Position numbers and translations under genes: made by a program. The notes beneath the pieces are model-generated. The model was not told the origin of the DNA. It saw only the letters and a program-made list of their open reading frames with translations, and did no database searches. From JBGMEA01 sp963674555 (GTDB lineage: Bacteria; Bacillota; Clostridia; Eubacteriales; Anaerofustaceae), in contig OY771429.1 of NCBI GenBank assembly GCA_963674555.1, positions 372,001 to 436,000 of the forward strand: a stretch of 64,000 bases of DNA, given 5' to 3'. Positions 34,940-43,574 of the stretch are shown here, in pieces. Numbering within the stretch: the stretch's first letter is position 1; each line of letters opens with the position of its first letter.

Positions 34940-35890
34940 TTAATGATTTTCTGATAGGAATTCCGTTAAAGTTTCTTTATTATTTTGCCGATCTATCGAA
35001 TAGAAATAATCAGGAGCATTACTTCTGAATTCAATATATTCTTTCGTCCTTGGATGAATGAATCCCAGCTTGTACGCATGCAATAATTGACCTAAGAATC
35101 TATCGTCTAAAGCTGTATGGTATCCGTATAATTTATCTCCGACAACAGGATGGTCAATATATCTCATATGTACACGGATCTGATGCGTCCGCCCTGTTTC
35201 CAAGTGCAGATCCAATAAAGCCAAATCGTCGTAATTATCGATCAATTCATAATGTGTTACGGCTCTTTTATTATTTTTATCTGTAACAGCCATCGCTTTT
35301 CTGTCATTTGGATTACGCCCGATAGGCGCATCTATCAATCCTTTCGCATGATGAAAAATACCATGTGCGAAAGCGATATAAGCGCGTTCGATCGTATGAT
35401 CATGAAATTGCTTAGCCAGAGCTTTATGCGTAAAATCATTTTTAGCCACAACGAGAAGACCCGAAGTATCTTTATCGATGCGATGAACGATACCCGGTCG
35501 GATCACGCCGTTGATCGCAGACAAATGTTCAGCATGATAAAGCAATGCATTTACCATAGTATCCGTATAATTTCCCGGAGCTGGATGTACGACCATTCCT
35601 TGCGGTTTATTCACAATGATCAAATCAGAATCTTCATATCGAATATCAAGCGGAATATTTTGCGCACTGACATCCAAAACCGTCTCTTCGGGTATTATGA
35701 TAATGATAACATCATTTTTCGTTACTTTTGTCGAAGGTTTGATCAAACAGCCATTGATCCGCACATCACCGCGATTGATAATGTCTCTTATCTTCTCACG
35801 CGAATAACCTTCAACAACTTCAGATAAGTATTTATCCGCACGCATTTTGTCATATTTTTCTGTGACGGTATAAGACCGTTCTTCTTTCAT
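34940..35890 (-). CDS. RluD-type rRNA pseudouridine synthase
   Basis: An N-terminal S4 RNA-binding domain (ADKYLSEVVEGYSREKIRDIINRGDVRING) is followed by the catalytic domain with VNKPQGMVVHPAPG and the catalytic aspartate in HRIDKDTSGLLVVAKN, and LETGRTHQIRVHM. ATG at 35890 has the better ribosome-site spacing than 35899. In B. subtilis the equivalent is YlyB near lspA; lspA is not here. Exact rRNA target not deducible. Confidence 0.92.
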   Translation of the reverse strand: MKEERSYTVTEKYDKMRADKYLSEVVEGYSREKIRDIINRGDVRINGCLIKPSTKVTKNDVIIIIIPEETVLDVSAQNIPLDIRYEDSDLIIVNKPQGMVVHPAPGNYTDTMVNALLYHAEHLSAINGVIRPGIVHRIDKDTSGLLVVAKNDFTHKALAKQFHDHTIERAYIAFAHGIFHHAKGLIDAPIGRNPNDRKAMAVTDKNNKRAVTHYELIDNYDDLALLDLHLETGRTHQIRVHMRYIDHPVVGDKLYGYHTALDDRFLGQLLHAYKLGFIHPRTKEYIEFRSNAPDYFYSIDRQNNKETLTEFLSENH

Positions 35891-35905
35891 AAGGATCATC
35901 TTTCT

Positions 35906-36652
35906 CTAAGTAAATTTCTTAACGATCAGTTTACTGTTACCTTTTTTTGTTGACCCTGTTACATCTCCAACTATGAATCGTCCTTTTGTCCTTACAGATA
36001 TCAAATCACCGGTCTTTACTTTCGCAGACGGTTTTGATATCGATTGATGATTGACTTTCACTTTCTCAGCTTTTATAAGAGCAGCCGCTTCGTTTCGCGA
36101 AAGTTTGTAGATAGAATGTATCAACGCATCAACGCGCAATGAAGGCACGATGATATTCAATTCATTGAATATCGGCTCAACAGCAATTACATCGCTCTTT
36201 GTAACGATCTTTGTTTTTACATCGTATTTGCTGATTTGTATTAAGTTATCCGAGATATATTCCCCAAGATTACTAACCGTAAAAATTTGGATCATATCGT
36301 TCATTATATTAATATCACCGATTTTAGCACGTTCGATCCCCAACCCCATAAGCGCACCTAAAACATCTTGATGTTTTATTTGATCAGTCGGTCGTTCTAT
36401 TTGCAAACATGTAATCGGGAAATCATCTAATTCAGGTTCGTTACCTTTAGATGAGATTGCGAGCATTTTTCTTTCACAATACTCATGTCCACCAAAAAAA
36501 AGACATTCGCTTTTAGGATAGCGAACAATTTCCCGTTCAACGAGCATTTGAATTGTCGGCTCATAAAAATCCAGATAGATGACAGCATTACCGTCGTGAG
36601 ATCTTTCTGCGGCATCCTGTATCTGAGAAGATAAAAAATCTTTCTGACCCAC
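35906..36652 (-). CDS. ylmH: YlmH-like RNA-binding protein (S4 domain)
   Basis: YlmH family: an N-terminal domain with YLDFYEPTIQMLV and FFGGHEYCERKMLAI, then DVLGALMGLGIERAKIGDI, and a C-terminal S4 domain (RVDALIHSIYKLSRNEAAALIKAEKVKVNH). YlmH helps rescue stalled 50S subunits in B. subtilis and lies in the division cluster. A GTG start at 36652 follows AGAGAGG; an ATG at 36670 is possible but has no ribosome site. It is 16 bp before the rluD-type gene. Confidence 0.9.
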   Translation of the reverse strand: MGQKDFLSSQIQDAAERSHDGNAVIYLDFYEPTIQMLVEREIVRYPKSECLFFGGHEYCERKMLAISSKGNEPELDDFPITCLQIERPTDQIKHQDVLGALMGLGIERAKIGDINIMNDMIQIFTVSNLGEYISDNLIQISKYDVKTKIVTKSDVIAVEPIFNELNIIVPSLRVDALIHSIYKLSRNEAAALIKAEKVKVNHQSISKPSAKVKTGDLISVRTKGRFIVGDVTGSTKKGNSKLIVKKFT

Positions 36653-36681
36653 ACATACCTCTCTTATCATAAAATGAAACA

Positions 36682-36700
36682 GAGCGGATAAAATCCGCTC
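36682..36700. other. Intercistronic stem-loop between sepF and ylmH
   Basis: GAGCGGAT, AAA loop, ATCCGCTC. The T-run follows it only on the plus strand, while the genes run minus, so it is more likely an mRNA-stabilising or partial attenuating hairpin than a terminator of sepF. Confidence 0.5.
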
Positions 36701-36718
36701 CCGTTTTTTATTTGGTTA

Positions 36719-37189
36719 TTAGAATTCGAATTCATCGTCCTCGTCGTCATATTCATAATCGTAAGCCGACGTCGAAACCACTTCACTTGTTTGAATATCT
36801 ACATTGCTTGGCGCGATCACTAAAACGTTATCGGATATCTCTTTCATTTTACCTTCTAACGCATAAGTAGCGCCGCTGACAAAATCATACAGTCTAACGA
36901 TATCTTCCTTACGTAATTTTTCAACATTGATCACGATTGTTTTACCGTTTTTTAATTCGTTGCAAATCTTTTCAGCATCATTGATCTTATCAGGTTCCAA
37001 GAGGATCACCTGCGCCGCAGTAGTTCCTATCTTCACATCCGGCTGATTCATATTTCTCGATTCATGTTTTCTCGATGTTCGCGTTTGTTTTTCTTCTTTT
37101 GCGGATGCAGTTTCAGTTCCGACTTGTTCGTCGTCTTCATATTCGACTTGTAATCCAAACACATTCAAAACTTTATCTAAACCACTCAT
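36719..37189 (-). CDS. sepF: Cell division protein SepF
   Basis: Membrane-binding FtsZ anchor that bundles filaments. The N-terminal ~16 residues (MSGLDKVLNVFGLQVE) form the amphipathic membrane helix; a variable charged linker follows, then the conserved core VILLEPDKINDAEKICNELKNGKTIVINVEKL and DFVSGATYALEGKMKEISDNVLVIAPSNV. 156 residues. The tail is very acidic (EYDDEDDEFEF). With no ftsA near ftsZ this is the only Z-ring tether seen. Confidence 0.95.
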   Translation of the reverse strand: MSGLDKVLNVFGLQVEYEDDEQVGTETASAKEEKQTRTSRKHESRNMNQPDVKIGTTAAQVILLEPDKINDAEKICNELKNGKTIVINVEKLRKEDIVRLYDFVSGATYALEGKMKEISDNVLVIAPSNVDIQTSEVVSTSAYDYEYDDEDDEFEF

Positions 37190-37201
37190 ATCACCCTCCG
37201 G

Positions 37202-37891
37202 TTAATTGAAGACTGCTCTTCCGATCCTAACCATATTAGAACCGTATTTGATTGCGACTTGATAATCATTGGTCATACCCATGGATAAAATCGCTAAGTT
37301 AATATTATCATATATTTTGTTTTTTTTCACTAACTTATCAAAAATATTTTTGGTTTTTTCAAACAAACTTTCTAAATATTCTTGATCATCTGTATTGGGA
37401 GCGATCATCATCAAACCTTTTACATTGATGTTTTTTAACACTGAAAGTTGGTCAATAACATCGCCTAACAGCTCAGTATTGAACCCATGCTTTGTTGTCT
37501 CATTTGCAACATTTACCTGGATCAAAACATTCATCATAACATCCTTTTTCTTTGCTTGCTTATCAATTTCTTTTGCCAAAGGAATACTATCTAAAGAATG
37601 GATCAAATCAACTTTATCGATTATATATTTAACCTTATTTTTTTGAAGAGTACCGATCATATGCCACGATGCAGTATTGCCAAAGTAATCGTATTTTTCA
37701 AGCAATTCCTGCACACGATTTTCTCCAAGGTTTGAAACTCCGCAGGCAATAACATGTTCAATGTCGGAAATACTTCTGTTTTTTGTCACAGCTATAAATT
37801 CAACAGTATCGGAAAAAGGCGAATTTATCTGCGCATTTTCGATATTATCTTTTATTATCTGTATATTATTGCATACTTTCTGTGGTTCCAT
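37202..37891 (-). CDS. yggS: YggS/PLPBP-family PLP homeostasis protein
   Basis: Single-domain alanine-racemase-like barrel binding PLP, with the PLP lysine in FIAVTKNR and GENRVQELLEK, WHMIGTLQKNKVKYI and LSMGMTNDYQVAIKYGSNMVRIGRAVF. 229 residues. In Bacillota this is YlmE, directly before sepF (12-bp gap here). Its start lies inside the end of the HlyD-like gene (26-bp overlap) and uses AAGGAG within it. Confidence 0.94.
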   Translation of the reverse strand: MEPQKVCNNIQIIKDNIENAQINSPFSDTVEFIAVTKNRSISDIEHVIACGVSNLGENRVQELLEKYDYFGNTASWHMIGTLQKNKVKYIIDKVDLIHSLDSIPLAKEIDKQAKKKDVMMNVLIQVNVANETTKHGFNTELLGDVIDQLSVLKNINVKGLMMIAPNTDDQEYLESLFEKTKNIFDKLVKKNKIYDNINLAILSMGMTNDYQVAIKYGSNMVRIGRAVFN

Positions 37892-39203
37892 CCGGCTCTT
37901 CTCCTTCGATCAAGACTTCAGTTCCGTTATCCAAATCAGGATTTTCGGATACTTTCAATAATGCCGTATCCCCTTCTGTCTTGTAAACAGAGACCGGAAT
38001 TACTTCCGTATATAAGCTGTAATTTGACACTACCGTAATGTAAGATCCGTTTTCCGTTTCAACAATACTTGATACCGGAACAGCATAGCAACTGCTCGTC
38101 TCTAAATGCAGGTCGGCACTTGTAATGGTTTTATCGTTGAAATATGAAATATTTTTCCTTACCGCTACCATTAAAATTTTATCATCATCCTCTTGGATAA
38201 CATCGACAAAATAACCTTTTATTGATGTGTCATCATCAAACGTTACTGTTAATTCAGGAAAACTTGTTAACAGATCAATGCGTTGGAAAAGAAAGTTATA
38301 ATAGCCGCCTTCCTTATCCATGTTGTTTTCGTTCAATAATTTATTTTTAAAATCTGTTGCGACTTGTTCGTTTACGATATCTGTATCACCATCTATCCGT
38401 ATCCCGATCATGACCCGATCGGTAGCACAACTTTTGATGATATATTGACTGGCATTCAGTTCCGTGTTAGGTGTTATATGATCGATATAATCAAAAGAAC
38501 CTTCAGGCAATTGTTCAAGCATGTCCATCGTCAGGATATCTTCATATCCGTCTTTTGCATAGAAAATATAACCGAATACATCGAAATTTAAATTATTCAA
38601 TGTCAATGGCAACTCTTCGGTATTCATCAATTTTTGATAGTCTTTCAATACACCTTTGAGTTCGCTCGTCGGCGTAAAAATATATTGCATCGCATTTTTA
38701 TAAATGTCAACTTGTGTTAACAACGCAGCTCTTTGTTCGAGTAATAGTTTTTTTTGTTCTTCGTCTTCTTGTGAAACAGCTTCATCGATTTTATCGTCAA
38801 TTACAATAATTTGATCATTGATCTCGCTTATAAGTAAATATATTTCCCATTTGGAATCAATCGAGGGATTTTCGATCATAAACTCGACCGCATCGATCTT
38901 ATTCTGCAAGTGTTCGTGTGTCTTAATGTAATAATCTTCAGATAATACCGATGATGCGGCAACGTTTGTACCCTCCTCTATAAGGAAATGGATCTCATCG
39001 TTACTGTTAATAAGGATATACTCTTGCTGTTTAAAAACATAGATTTTAGCATCTTCGGTAAACACATAATCTTCTGCTTGTAAAAAGACAGATTTGTCAG
39101 GAAGGATCGCAATGATCAAATACACAACGATCAGTGCAGTCACTGCAAAAAATAAAAAGTGTTTCCATGTGGGCTTAAAACGGATTTTTCTTTTTCTGCT
39201 CAT
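37866..39203 (-). CDS. HlyD-like membrane-anchored protein of the division cluster
   Basis: Basic N-terminus, one membrane helix (about residues 16-35, FLFFAVTALIVVYLIIAIL), then a large extracytoplasmic part with a barrel-sandwich-like start (YVFKQQEYILINSNDEIHFLIEEGTNVAASSVL), a long coiled coil around 100-190 and a C-terminal beta-rich region (CYAVPVSSIVETENGSYITVV) as in efflux adaptors. No transporter partner is encoded nearby. It heads the yggS-sepF-ylmH unit, where such genes occur in clostridia. Function unknown; probably an envelope or septum protein, not an exporter part. Confidence 0.75.
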   Translation of the reverse strand: MSRKRKIRFKPTWKHFLFFAVTALIVVYLIIAILPDKSVFLQAEDYVFTEDAKIYVFKQQEYILINSNDEIHFLIEEGTNVAASSVLSEDYYIKTHEHLQNKIDAVEFMIENPSIDSKWEIYLLISEINDQIIVIDDKIDEAVSQEDEEQKKLLLEQRAALLTQVDIYKNAMQYIFTPTSELKGVLKDYQKLMNTEELPLTLNNLNFDVFGYIFYAKDGYEDILTMDMLEQLPEGSFDYIDHITPNTELNASQYIIKSCATDRVMIGIRIDGDTDIVNEQVATDFKNKLLNENNMDKEGGYYNFLFQRIDLLTSFPELTVTFDDDTSIKGYFVDVIQEDDDKILMVAVRKNISYFNDKTITSADLHLETSSCYAVPVSSIVETENGSYITVVSNYSLYTEVIPVSVYKTEGDTALLKVSENPDLDNGTEVLIEGEEPDGTTESMQ

Positions 39204-39320
39204 GTGTTCCCTTATCTATTGCACGTTTTTGTCATTTTATCATATGTTCTCTCGTTTAGCAATGCGAGAAATAATCAGAATATTATAAAAAACGTCACAT
39301 ATTTTATTTTAGAATCATTC
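39204..39320. other. Intergenic region between divergent genes
   Basis: Sequence between the HlyD-like gene (minus) and the promoter of the Cys-rich gene (plus). It must hold the promoter of the ylm-type unit, but no clear hexamer pair stands out. Confidence 0.5.
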
Positions 39321-39349
39321 TTGAAAAGGTGCTTCTGATTTGTTAGAAT
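39321..39349 (+). promoter_or_regulatory. Promoter of the small Cys-rich gene
   Basis: TTGAAA (39321-39326), 17-bp spacer, TAGAAT (39344-39349). Start near 39356, 75-nt leader, then the ribosome site GGAGG. Confidence 0.7.
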
Positions 39350-39430
39350 AGTATATTATATTCATAGTCACCAAAATGCTATATATAAATTTATGAAATT
39401 GCATCACATGCAAATAAACGGAGGAATAAA

Positions 39431-39748
39431 ATGACGAAACTGACAATAACTCCCGGACCGTGCAAATTAACAACAATTGTAGAAGCCGAAAAGATAGACA
39501 GTTCTACAGCAAAAGTAACGATCCATACAGATTGCAAGTTTTACAAACCGATCGAAGAGGAATTAACGGAAGTAGATGCTTACGGAGAAATATTCGGACC
39601 TTTTGCCGAAGGTGAAGTTTACACCGTATGTAAAAAATATTGCAAACACGCTACTTGTCCCGTACCCTCCGGGATATTAAAAGCAGTCGAGGCTGAATGC
39701 GGATTAGCATTACCCACAGACGTTACGATGATATTTGAGAAAGAATGA
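39431..39748 (+). CDS. Small cysteine-rich protein of unknown function
   Basis: I cannot name a characterised family. The 105-residue protein starts MTKLTITPGPCKLTTIVEAEK and has six cysteines (C11, C35, C67, C71, C76, C90), with a C-x3-C-x4-C cluster (CKKYCKHATC) in the second half that could hold a metal or Fe-S site. It lacks a signal peptide and membrane segment. A good ribosome site GGAGG, own promoter and own terminator show it is a real monocistronic gene. Confidence 0.8.
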   Translation: MTKLTITPGPCKLTTIVEAEKIDSSTAKVTIHTDCKFYKPIEEELTEVDAYGEIFGPFAEGEVYTVCKKYCKHATCPVPSGILKAVEAECGLALPTDVTMIFEKE

Positions 39749-39761
39749 CCGATTCCAAAAT

Positions 39762-39790
39762 GAAGGATGTACATTTGTATATCCTTTTTT
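39762..39790. terminator. Terminator between convergent genes
   Basis: AAGGAT(G)TAC ... GTA(T)ATCCTT followed by T-rich sequence on the plus strand; it ends the small Cys-rich gene and may also act on the opposing U32 gene. Confidence 0.6.
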
Positions 39791-39801
39791 ATACGCATTT
39801 A

Positions 39802-41862
39802 TTATATGATCCTACGTTGATACGGACCGCGCGTGAAATTCGATTGTGTTACACTTAGTGCGTTTTGATACGCGTCTAAAACAGCACTGCATGTACTTTC
39901 ACTTTCCGTGCTAAACTGCAACAAAATAAAATCCAAAGCCTTAAGGTGCTCTTTTTTATCCGCATAATAAATCGGTTGCGGATTCAAAATTTCACACGTA
40001 TCGCCATTGCAAACGACAGGAAATCTCTCACCTTTTCTATCATTCAGATAACAATCATGATTTTTATCACATCCAACTTCTATCCTAACCGGGCAATTCC
40101 GTGTGATCATGAGAGGGAAATGTCCGTATGCAACAATACCTATAGGTAGCGTATTACTGATATTTTCGATTTTTTTAAAATTGATCTCGCATGAAAGCAC
40201 CACTCGTTTGACATCAAGTGAGGCAATTTCTTGAAGCGCTAAATTATTCGTAATATTAAGACCGAATCCTGCTGCAATTGATAATCCAACGTCTTTAGCT
40301 AACTTGATCTTACCGATCGTATGGCATAGGGCTTCTTCTATACCCATTCGTTTTGCATGGCGCAACGCAGTGATTATCTTCTCTTCATCTCCGAAATATA
40401 CTCTCGGTAATTCAACAGCAAGTTTTTTTCGGTATTTATCGATCGATTTTTTAGCCAATTGTTCGATTGAAAATAAAGGGATATAAGCTTTATCTACTTT
40501 ATCAAGAACGTCATCGCTTACTTGATCGGTATTCATAAATCTTGCATATATCGATTGTTTCTTTGGATAAACTCTTGGTGGAAATTTGATATCTATTCCG
40601 GACGTATCGCAAACTTTCAAGGCTACCGATTCTCTTATAGAATCTAATTGTGCGCATGCTTTTCGCCGAACTTCGTTAACAGCTGAAATAGGCAGAAAGA
40701 TTTCTTTATCTGACATCCCCTCTATTGTTTTGCATTTATAAACACTTGCGCCTAATTTTAAAAGTTGCCCCTCAATTTCCTGCTTTACAAGCGGGCGTTT
40801 TTTTGCTGGTTGGACAATATCCCCTTCGTGCGTAACTTCATTTTGGTCTTGATCCTTTATAGTCAGAGAAAAAGGCTTCCCTATGATAGCTTTGTAATAC
40901 ATATCGATCTCTATGGGATGCATATCGATAAAATCGGGTTGATCGCTTTTCTGTTCCGAATCGATCGATTTTTTCAGATCTTGATCCTTGCGGATCCCGA
41001 ACATTTCAGGACCTAGTTTGGACTCATAATATCCTTTTGTAAAACCATCTCTGCTGAATACATCCCTCAGTTCATTGGCATCATAAGTTCTGTTATCCAT
41101 TGCGGCCTTGATCGCTTTTATGCTCGTCACAACATAATGACTGCTTTTCATCCGCCCTTCGATCTTTACTGCTTTCACGCCCATATCCTCAAGCGCGTTG
41201 ACTTCATCGATCAGCGATAGATCTTTCAGGGATAAATTATGATTTTGTTTATCATCAACATAAAAAGGCAATCTGCAAACTTGTGCACACAAACCTCGAT
41301 TACCGCTTCTTTCTCCCAACGCACTGCTAAAGTAACATTGTCCCGAAACGCTCATACAAAGTGCTCCGTGGATAAAAACTTCTGTTTCTATATCCGTTTG
41401 CTTCGTTATCCTATTGATCTCATCTTTTGAAAGTTCCCTTGCTAACACAACGCGTTTTATGCCTAGATCATAAAGCATATTGCAATCATTCACATTATGC
41501 GCGCTTAGTTGCGTAGAAGCGTGTATTTCAACACTCGGACAGATTTTTTTGATTAATCTAAAGACGCCAAGATCCTGCACGATAAAAGCATCTATGCCCG
41601 ATTGAGCCGCAAACGCTATTGTGTCGATAACTTCGGGTATTTCATTGTCATACATGATCGTATTTAAAGTCAAGTATGCTTTTCTTCCCATTAAATGACA
41701 ATAGCGGATTCCCTCTGCACATTCTTCGCGTGTAAAATTAATAGCATTCCTTCTTGCGTTTAATGCCTGCATTCCAAAATATACACTGTCTGCCCCTGCA
41801 CCAACCGCTGCTTTCAAAATGCTCAGATCACCCGCGGGAGCAAGTATTTCAATTTTTTTCAT
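39802..41862 (-). CDS. U32-family peptidase/RlhA-like protein
   Basis: N-terminal U32 barrel starting IEILAPAGDLSILKAAVGAGADSVYFG, with the family signature EVFIHGALCMSVSGQCYFSS and the cysteines of GNRGLCAQVCRLPF, a likely Fe-S site. A DUF3656-type C-terminal region follows, giving 686 residues, the long form. Long U32 proteins include RlhA, which hydroxylates 23S rRNA C2501; short ones include YrrN/YrrO. Proteolytic activity is doubtful for the family. It is transcribed alone. Confidence 0.88.
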   Translation of the reverse strand: MKKIEILAPAGDLSILKAAVGAGADSVYFGMQALNARRNAINFTREECAEGIRYCHLMGRKAYLTLNTIMYDNEIPEVIDTIAFAAQSGIDAFIVQDLGVFRLIKKICPSVEIHASTQLSAHNVNDCNMLYDLGIKRVVLARELSKDEINRITKQTDIETEVFIHGALCMSVSGQCYFSSALGERSGNRGLCAQVCRLPFYVDDKQNHNLSLKDLSLIDEVNALEDMGVKAVKIEGRMKSSHYVVTSIKAIKAAMDNRTYDANELRDVFSRDGFTKGYYESKLGPEMFGIRKDQDLKKSIDSEQKSDQPDFIDMHPIEIDMYYKAIIGKPFSLTIKDQDQNEVTHEGDIVQPAKKRPLVKQEIEGQLLKLGASVYKCKTIEGMSDKEIFLPISAVNEVRRKACAQLDSIRESVALKVCDTSGIDIKFPPRVYPKKQSIYARFMNTDQVSDDVLDKVDKAYIPLFSIEQLAKKSIDKYRKKLAVELPRVYFGDEEKIITALRHAKRMGIEEALCHTIGKIKLAKDVGLSIAAGFGLNITNNLALQEIASLDVKRVVLSCEINFKKIENISNTLPIGIVAYGHFPLMITRNCPVRIEVGCDKNHDCYLNDRKGERFPVVCNGDTCEILNPQPIYYADKKEHLKALDFILLQFSTESESTCSAVLDAYQNALSVTQSNFTRGPYQRRII

Positions 41863-41953
41863 CCTATTTTCCTTTGCTTATTCCATTATACAAAATATGA
41901 TCTCGTTGAAAAACGAATACGTAAAAAAAATTATCAATACTGATGTTTAAAAC

Positions 41954-41982
41954 TTGATTTAGAACACTTGTTCGTATATAAT
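41954..41982 (+). promoter_or_regulatory. Promoter of dinB
   Basis: TTGATT (41954-41959), 17-bp spacer, TATAAT (41977-41982). The spacer is almost filled by a LexA box. Confidence 0.85.
41962..41973. promoter_or_regulatory. LexA (SOS) box of dinB
   Basis: GAAC-ACTT-GTTC, a perfect match to the Gram-positive LexA/DinR consensus GAAC-N4-GTTC, lying between the -35 and -10 so that bound LexA blocks RNA polymerase. Confidence 0.85.
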
Positions 41983-42005
41983 AAACTCGAGGGAGATTCG
42001 AACGT

Positions 42006-43265
42006 ATGGACGAAAAAATTATATTTCATATCGATGTGAATAGCGCTTTTTTAAGCTGGGAAGCAACCTATCGCACAGCTTTGGGGATAGACGACGTAGA
42101 TCTCAGAACGATCCCAAGCGTTGTGGGAGGAGATATCGAAAAACGTCGCGGGATCGTGTTGGCAAAATCGGTCCCTGCTAAAAAATTCGGGATCAAGACA
42201 GGTGAACCGATCGTATCCGCACTAAAAAAATGTCCTTCGTTAAAAATCGTGCAACCACGCCATAATCTTTATATGAGAGCCAGCGCTCGATTTGTTCAAC
42301 TGTTAAAAGAATTTACGCCTTTGGTCGAGCAATATTCAGTAGATGAATGCTTTATGGATTGCACACAAAGCGTTAAACGATTCGACAATCCGATACAAAT
42401 GGCTGACACGATCAGAAAAAAAGTTAAAGAACAACTGGGTTTTACCGTCAATATTGGAATATCCAGCAATAAATTATTAGCTAAAATGGCTTCTGAATTT
42501 GAAAAACCAGATAAGACCCATACGCTTTTTAAAGAAGAGATAGAAGAAAAGATGTGGCCGTTGGATGTATCCGAATTGTTTATGGTAGGACGCAAAACAT
42601 CTGTGGCACTGAAAAAACTGGGCATTCATACGATCGGACAACTGGCTACTACAAAACAAGCCATCCTTATCAGGTATTTTAAAAACAGTCGCGGCATGAT
42701 GCTGCATCATTTCGCAAACGGGATTGATGATTCATCTATCAAAACACATTCGAGTCAAGCAAAAAGCGTCGGGAATTCCACAACATTGCCTGCAGATGTT
42801 AAAGAAGAAAATGATGCACTGTTAGTTATCCTTTCTCTGTGTGAACGGGTCAGTGGAAGATTAAGAACCAAGAAATTGATCGGAAGCGTAATATCGATAA
42901 GCATCAAAAATTTTGGATTTCATTCTTATTCTTGTCAAAAAAAGATCGCATTGGCAACGAACAATACAAATGTACTCTATAACACCTGTGTTATGTTATT
43001 CAGGGAGCTTTGGAAGGGTGAACCGATCCGCCTTTTAGGCGTAAGCGTAAGCGAGCTTTGCAGCAGTGAGATCTACCAAACTTCGTTTTTTGACCAAATG
43101 AATAATGAGCGCGTATCAATAATCGACACAACGATCGATACGCTAAGAGCGATATACGGTGAGAACAGCATAATACGAGCTTCATTTTTAAACAGTAACC
43201 ACAAACCGATCAAAGGTGGTATAGGAGATGAACCTAACTTTCCCGTTATGCGCAGTTATCTGTAA
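42006..43265 (+). CDS. dinB: DNA polymerase IV (Y-family, DinB)
   Basis: Lesion-bypass polymerase. Catalytic carboxylates are in FHIDVNSAFLSWEA and SVDECFMD; QYSVDECF is the Y-family signature. A helix-hairpin-helix region (SELFMVGRKTSVALKKLGIHTIGQLA) and the little-finger domain follow. 419 residues. It has a fitting ribosome site GAGGGAG and an SOS box in the promoter, so it is damage-induced. No C-terminal clamp-binding peptide was sought in detail. Confidence 0.95.
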   Translation: MDEKIIFHIDVNSAFLSWEATYRTALGIDDVDLRTIPSVVGGDIEKRRGIVLAKSVPAKKFGIKTGEPIVSALKKCPSLKIVQPRHNLYMRASARFVQLLKEFTPLVEQYSVDECFMDCTQSVKRFDNPIQMADTIRKKVKEQLGFTVNIGISSNKLLAKMASEFEKPDKTHTLFKEEIEEKMWPLDVSELFMVGRKTSVALKKLGIHTIGQLATTKQAILIRYFKNSRGMMLHHFANGIDDSSIKTHSSQAKSVGNSTTLPADVKEENDALLVILSLCERVSGRLRTKKLIGSVISISIKNFGFHSYSCQKKIALATNNTNVLYNTCVMLFRELWKGEPIRLLGVSVSELCSSEIYQTSFFDQMNNERVSIIDTTIDTLRAIYGENSIIRASFLNSNHKPIKGGIGDEPNFPVMRSYL

Positions 43266-43294
43266 AATATTTTATATAATGGACGTATCGCGAT

Positions 43295-43564
43295 ATGAAA
43301 AAAACAAAGATCGAACAGCCGGATATGATCGTTCGATTTAAAAAAAACAGCCTTCCTATCCCGTTAAAATTTAAGATAGAAGACCACGAACAAGCAATTG
43401 TAACAATATCGATAAACCGCATCATTTCGATGGAAAGACAGAACAGAGGCGGAGAAGAAATGTACGTCTATCAATGCACAAGTATTATCCACGAAAAAAC
43501 AATCGAATTTGTTTTAAAATATATCTTGTCCGAAACAATATGGTATTTATTTTTAAATGATTAA
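43295..43564 (+). CDS. Small DinB-linked protein
   Basis: 89 residues, 29 bp after dinB on the same strand and probably in the same SOS transcript. It has a mixed alpha/beta look: RFKKNSLPIPLKFKIEDHEQAIVTISINRI, then YVYQCTSIIHEKTIEFVLKYILSETIWYLF. The central YVYQC and final KY...W...L pattern recall small proteins that accompany dinB genes in clostridia (I think of the DUF6504 type, unverified). It is not the YolD type found with UvrX. Function unknown. Confidence 0.7.
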   Translation: MKKTKIEQPDMIVRFKKNSLPIPLKFKIEDHEQAIVTISINRIISMERQNRGGEEMYVYQCTSIIHEKTIEFVLKYILSETIWYLFLND

Positions 43565-43574
43565 CGATCACAAT

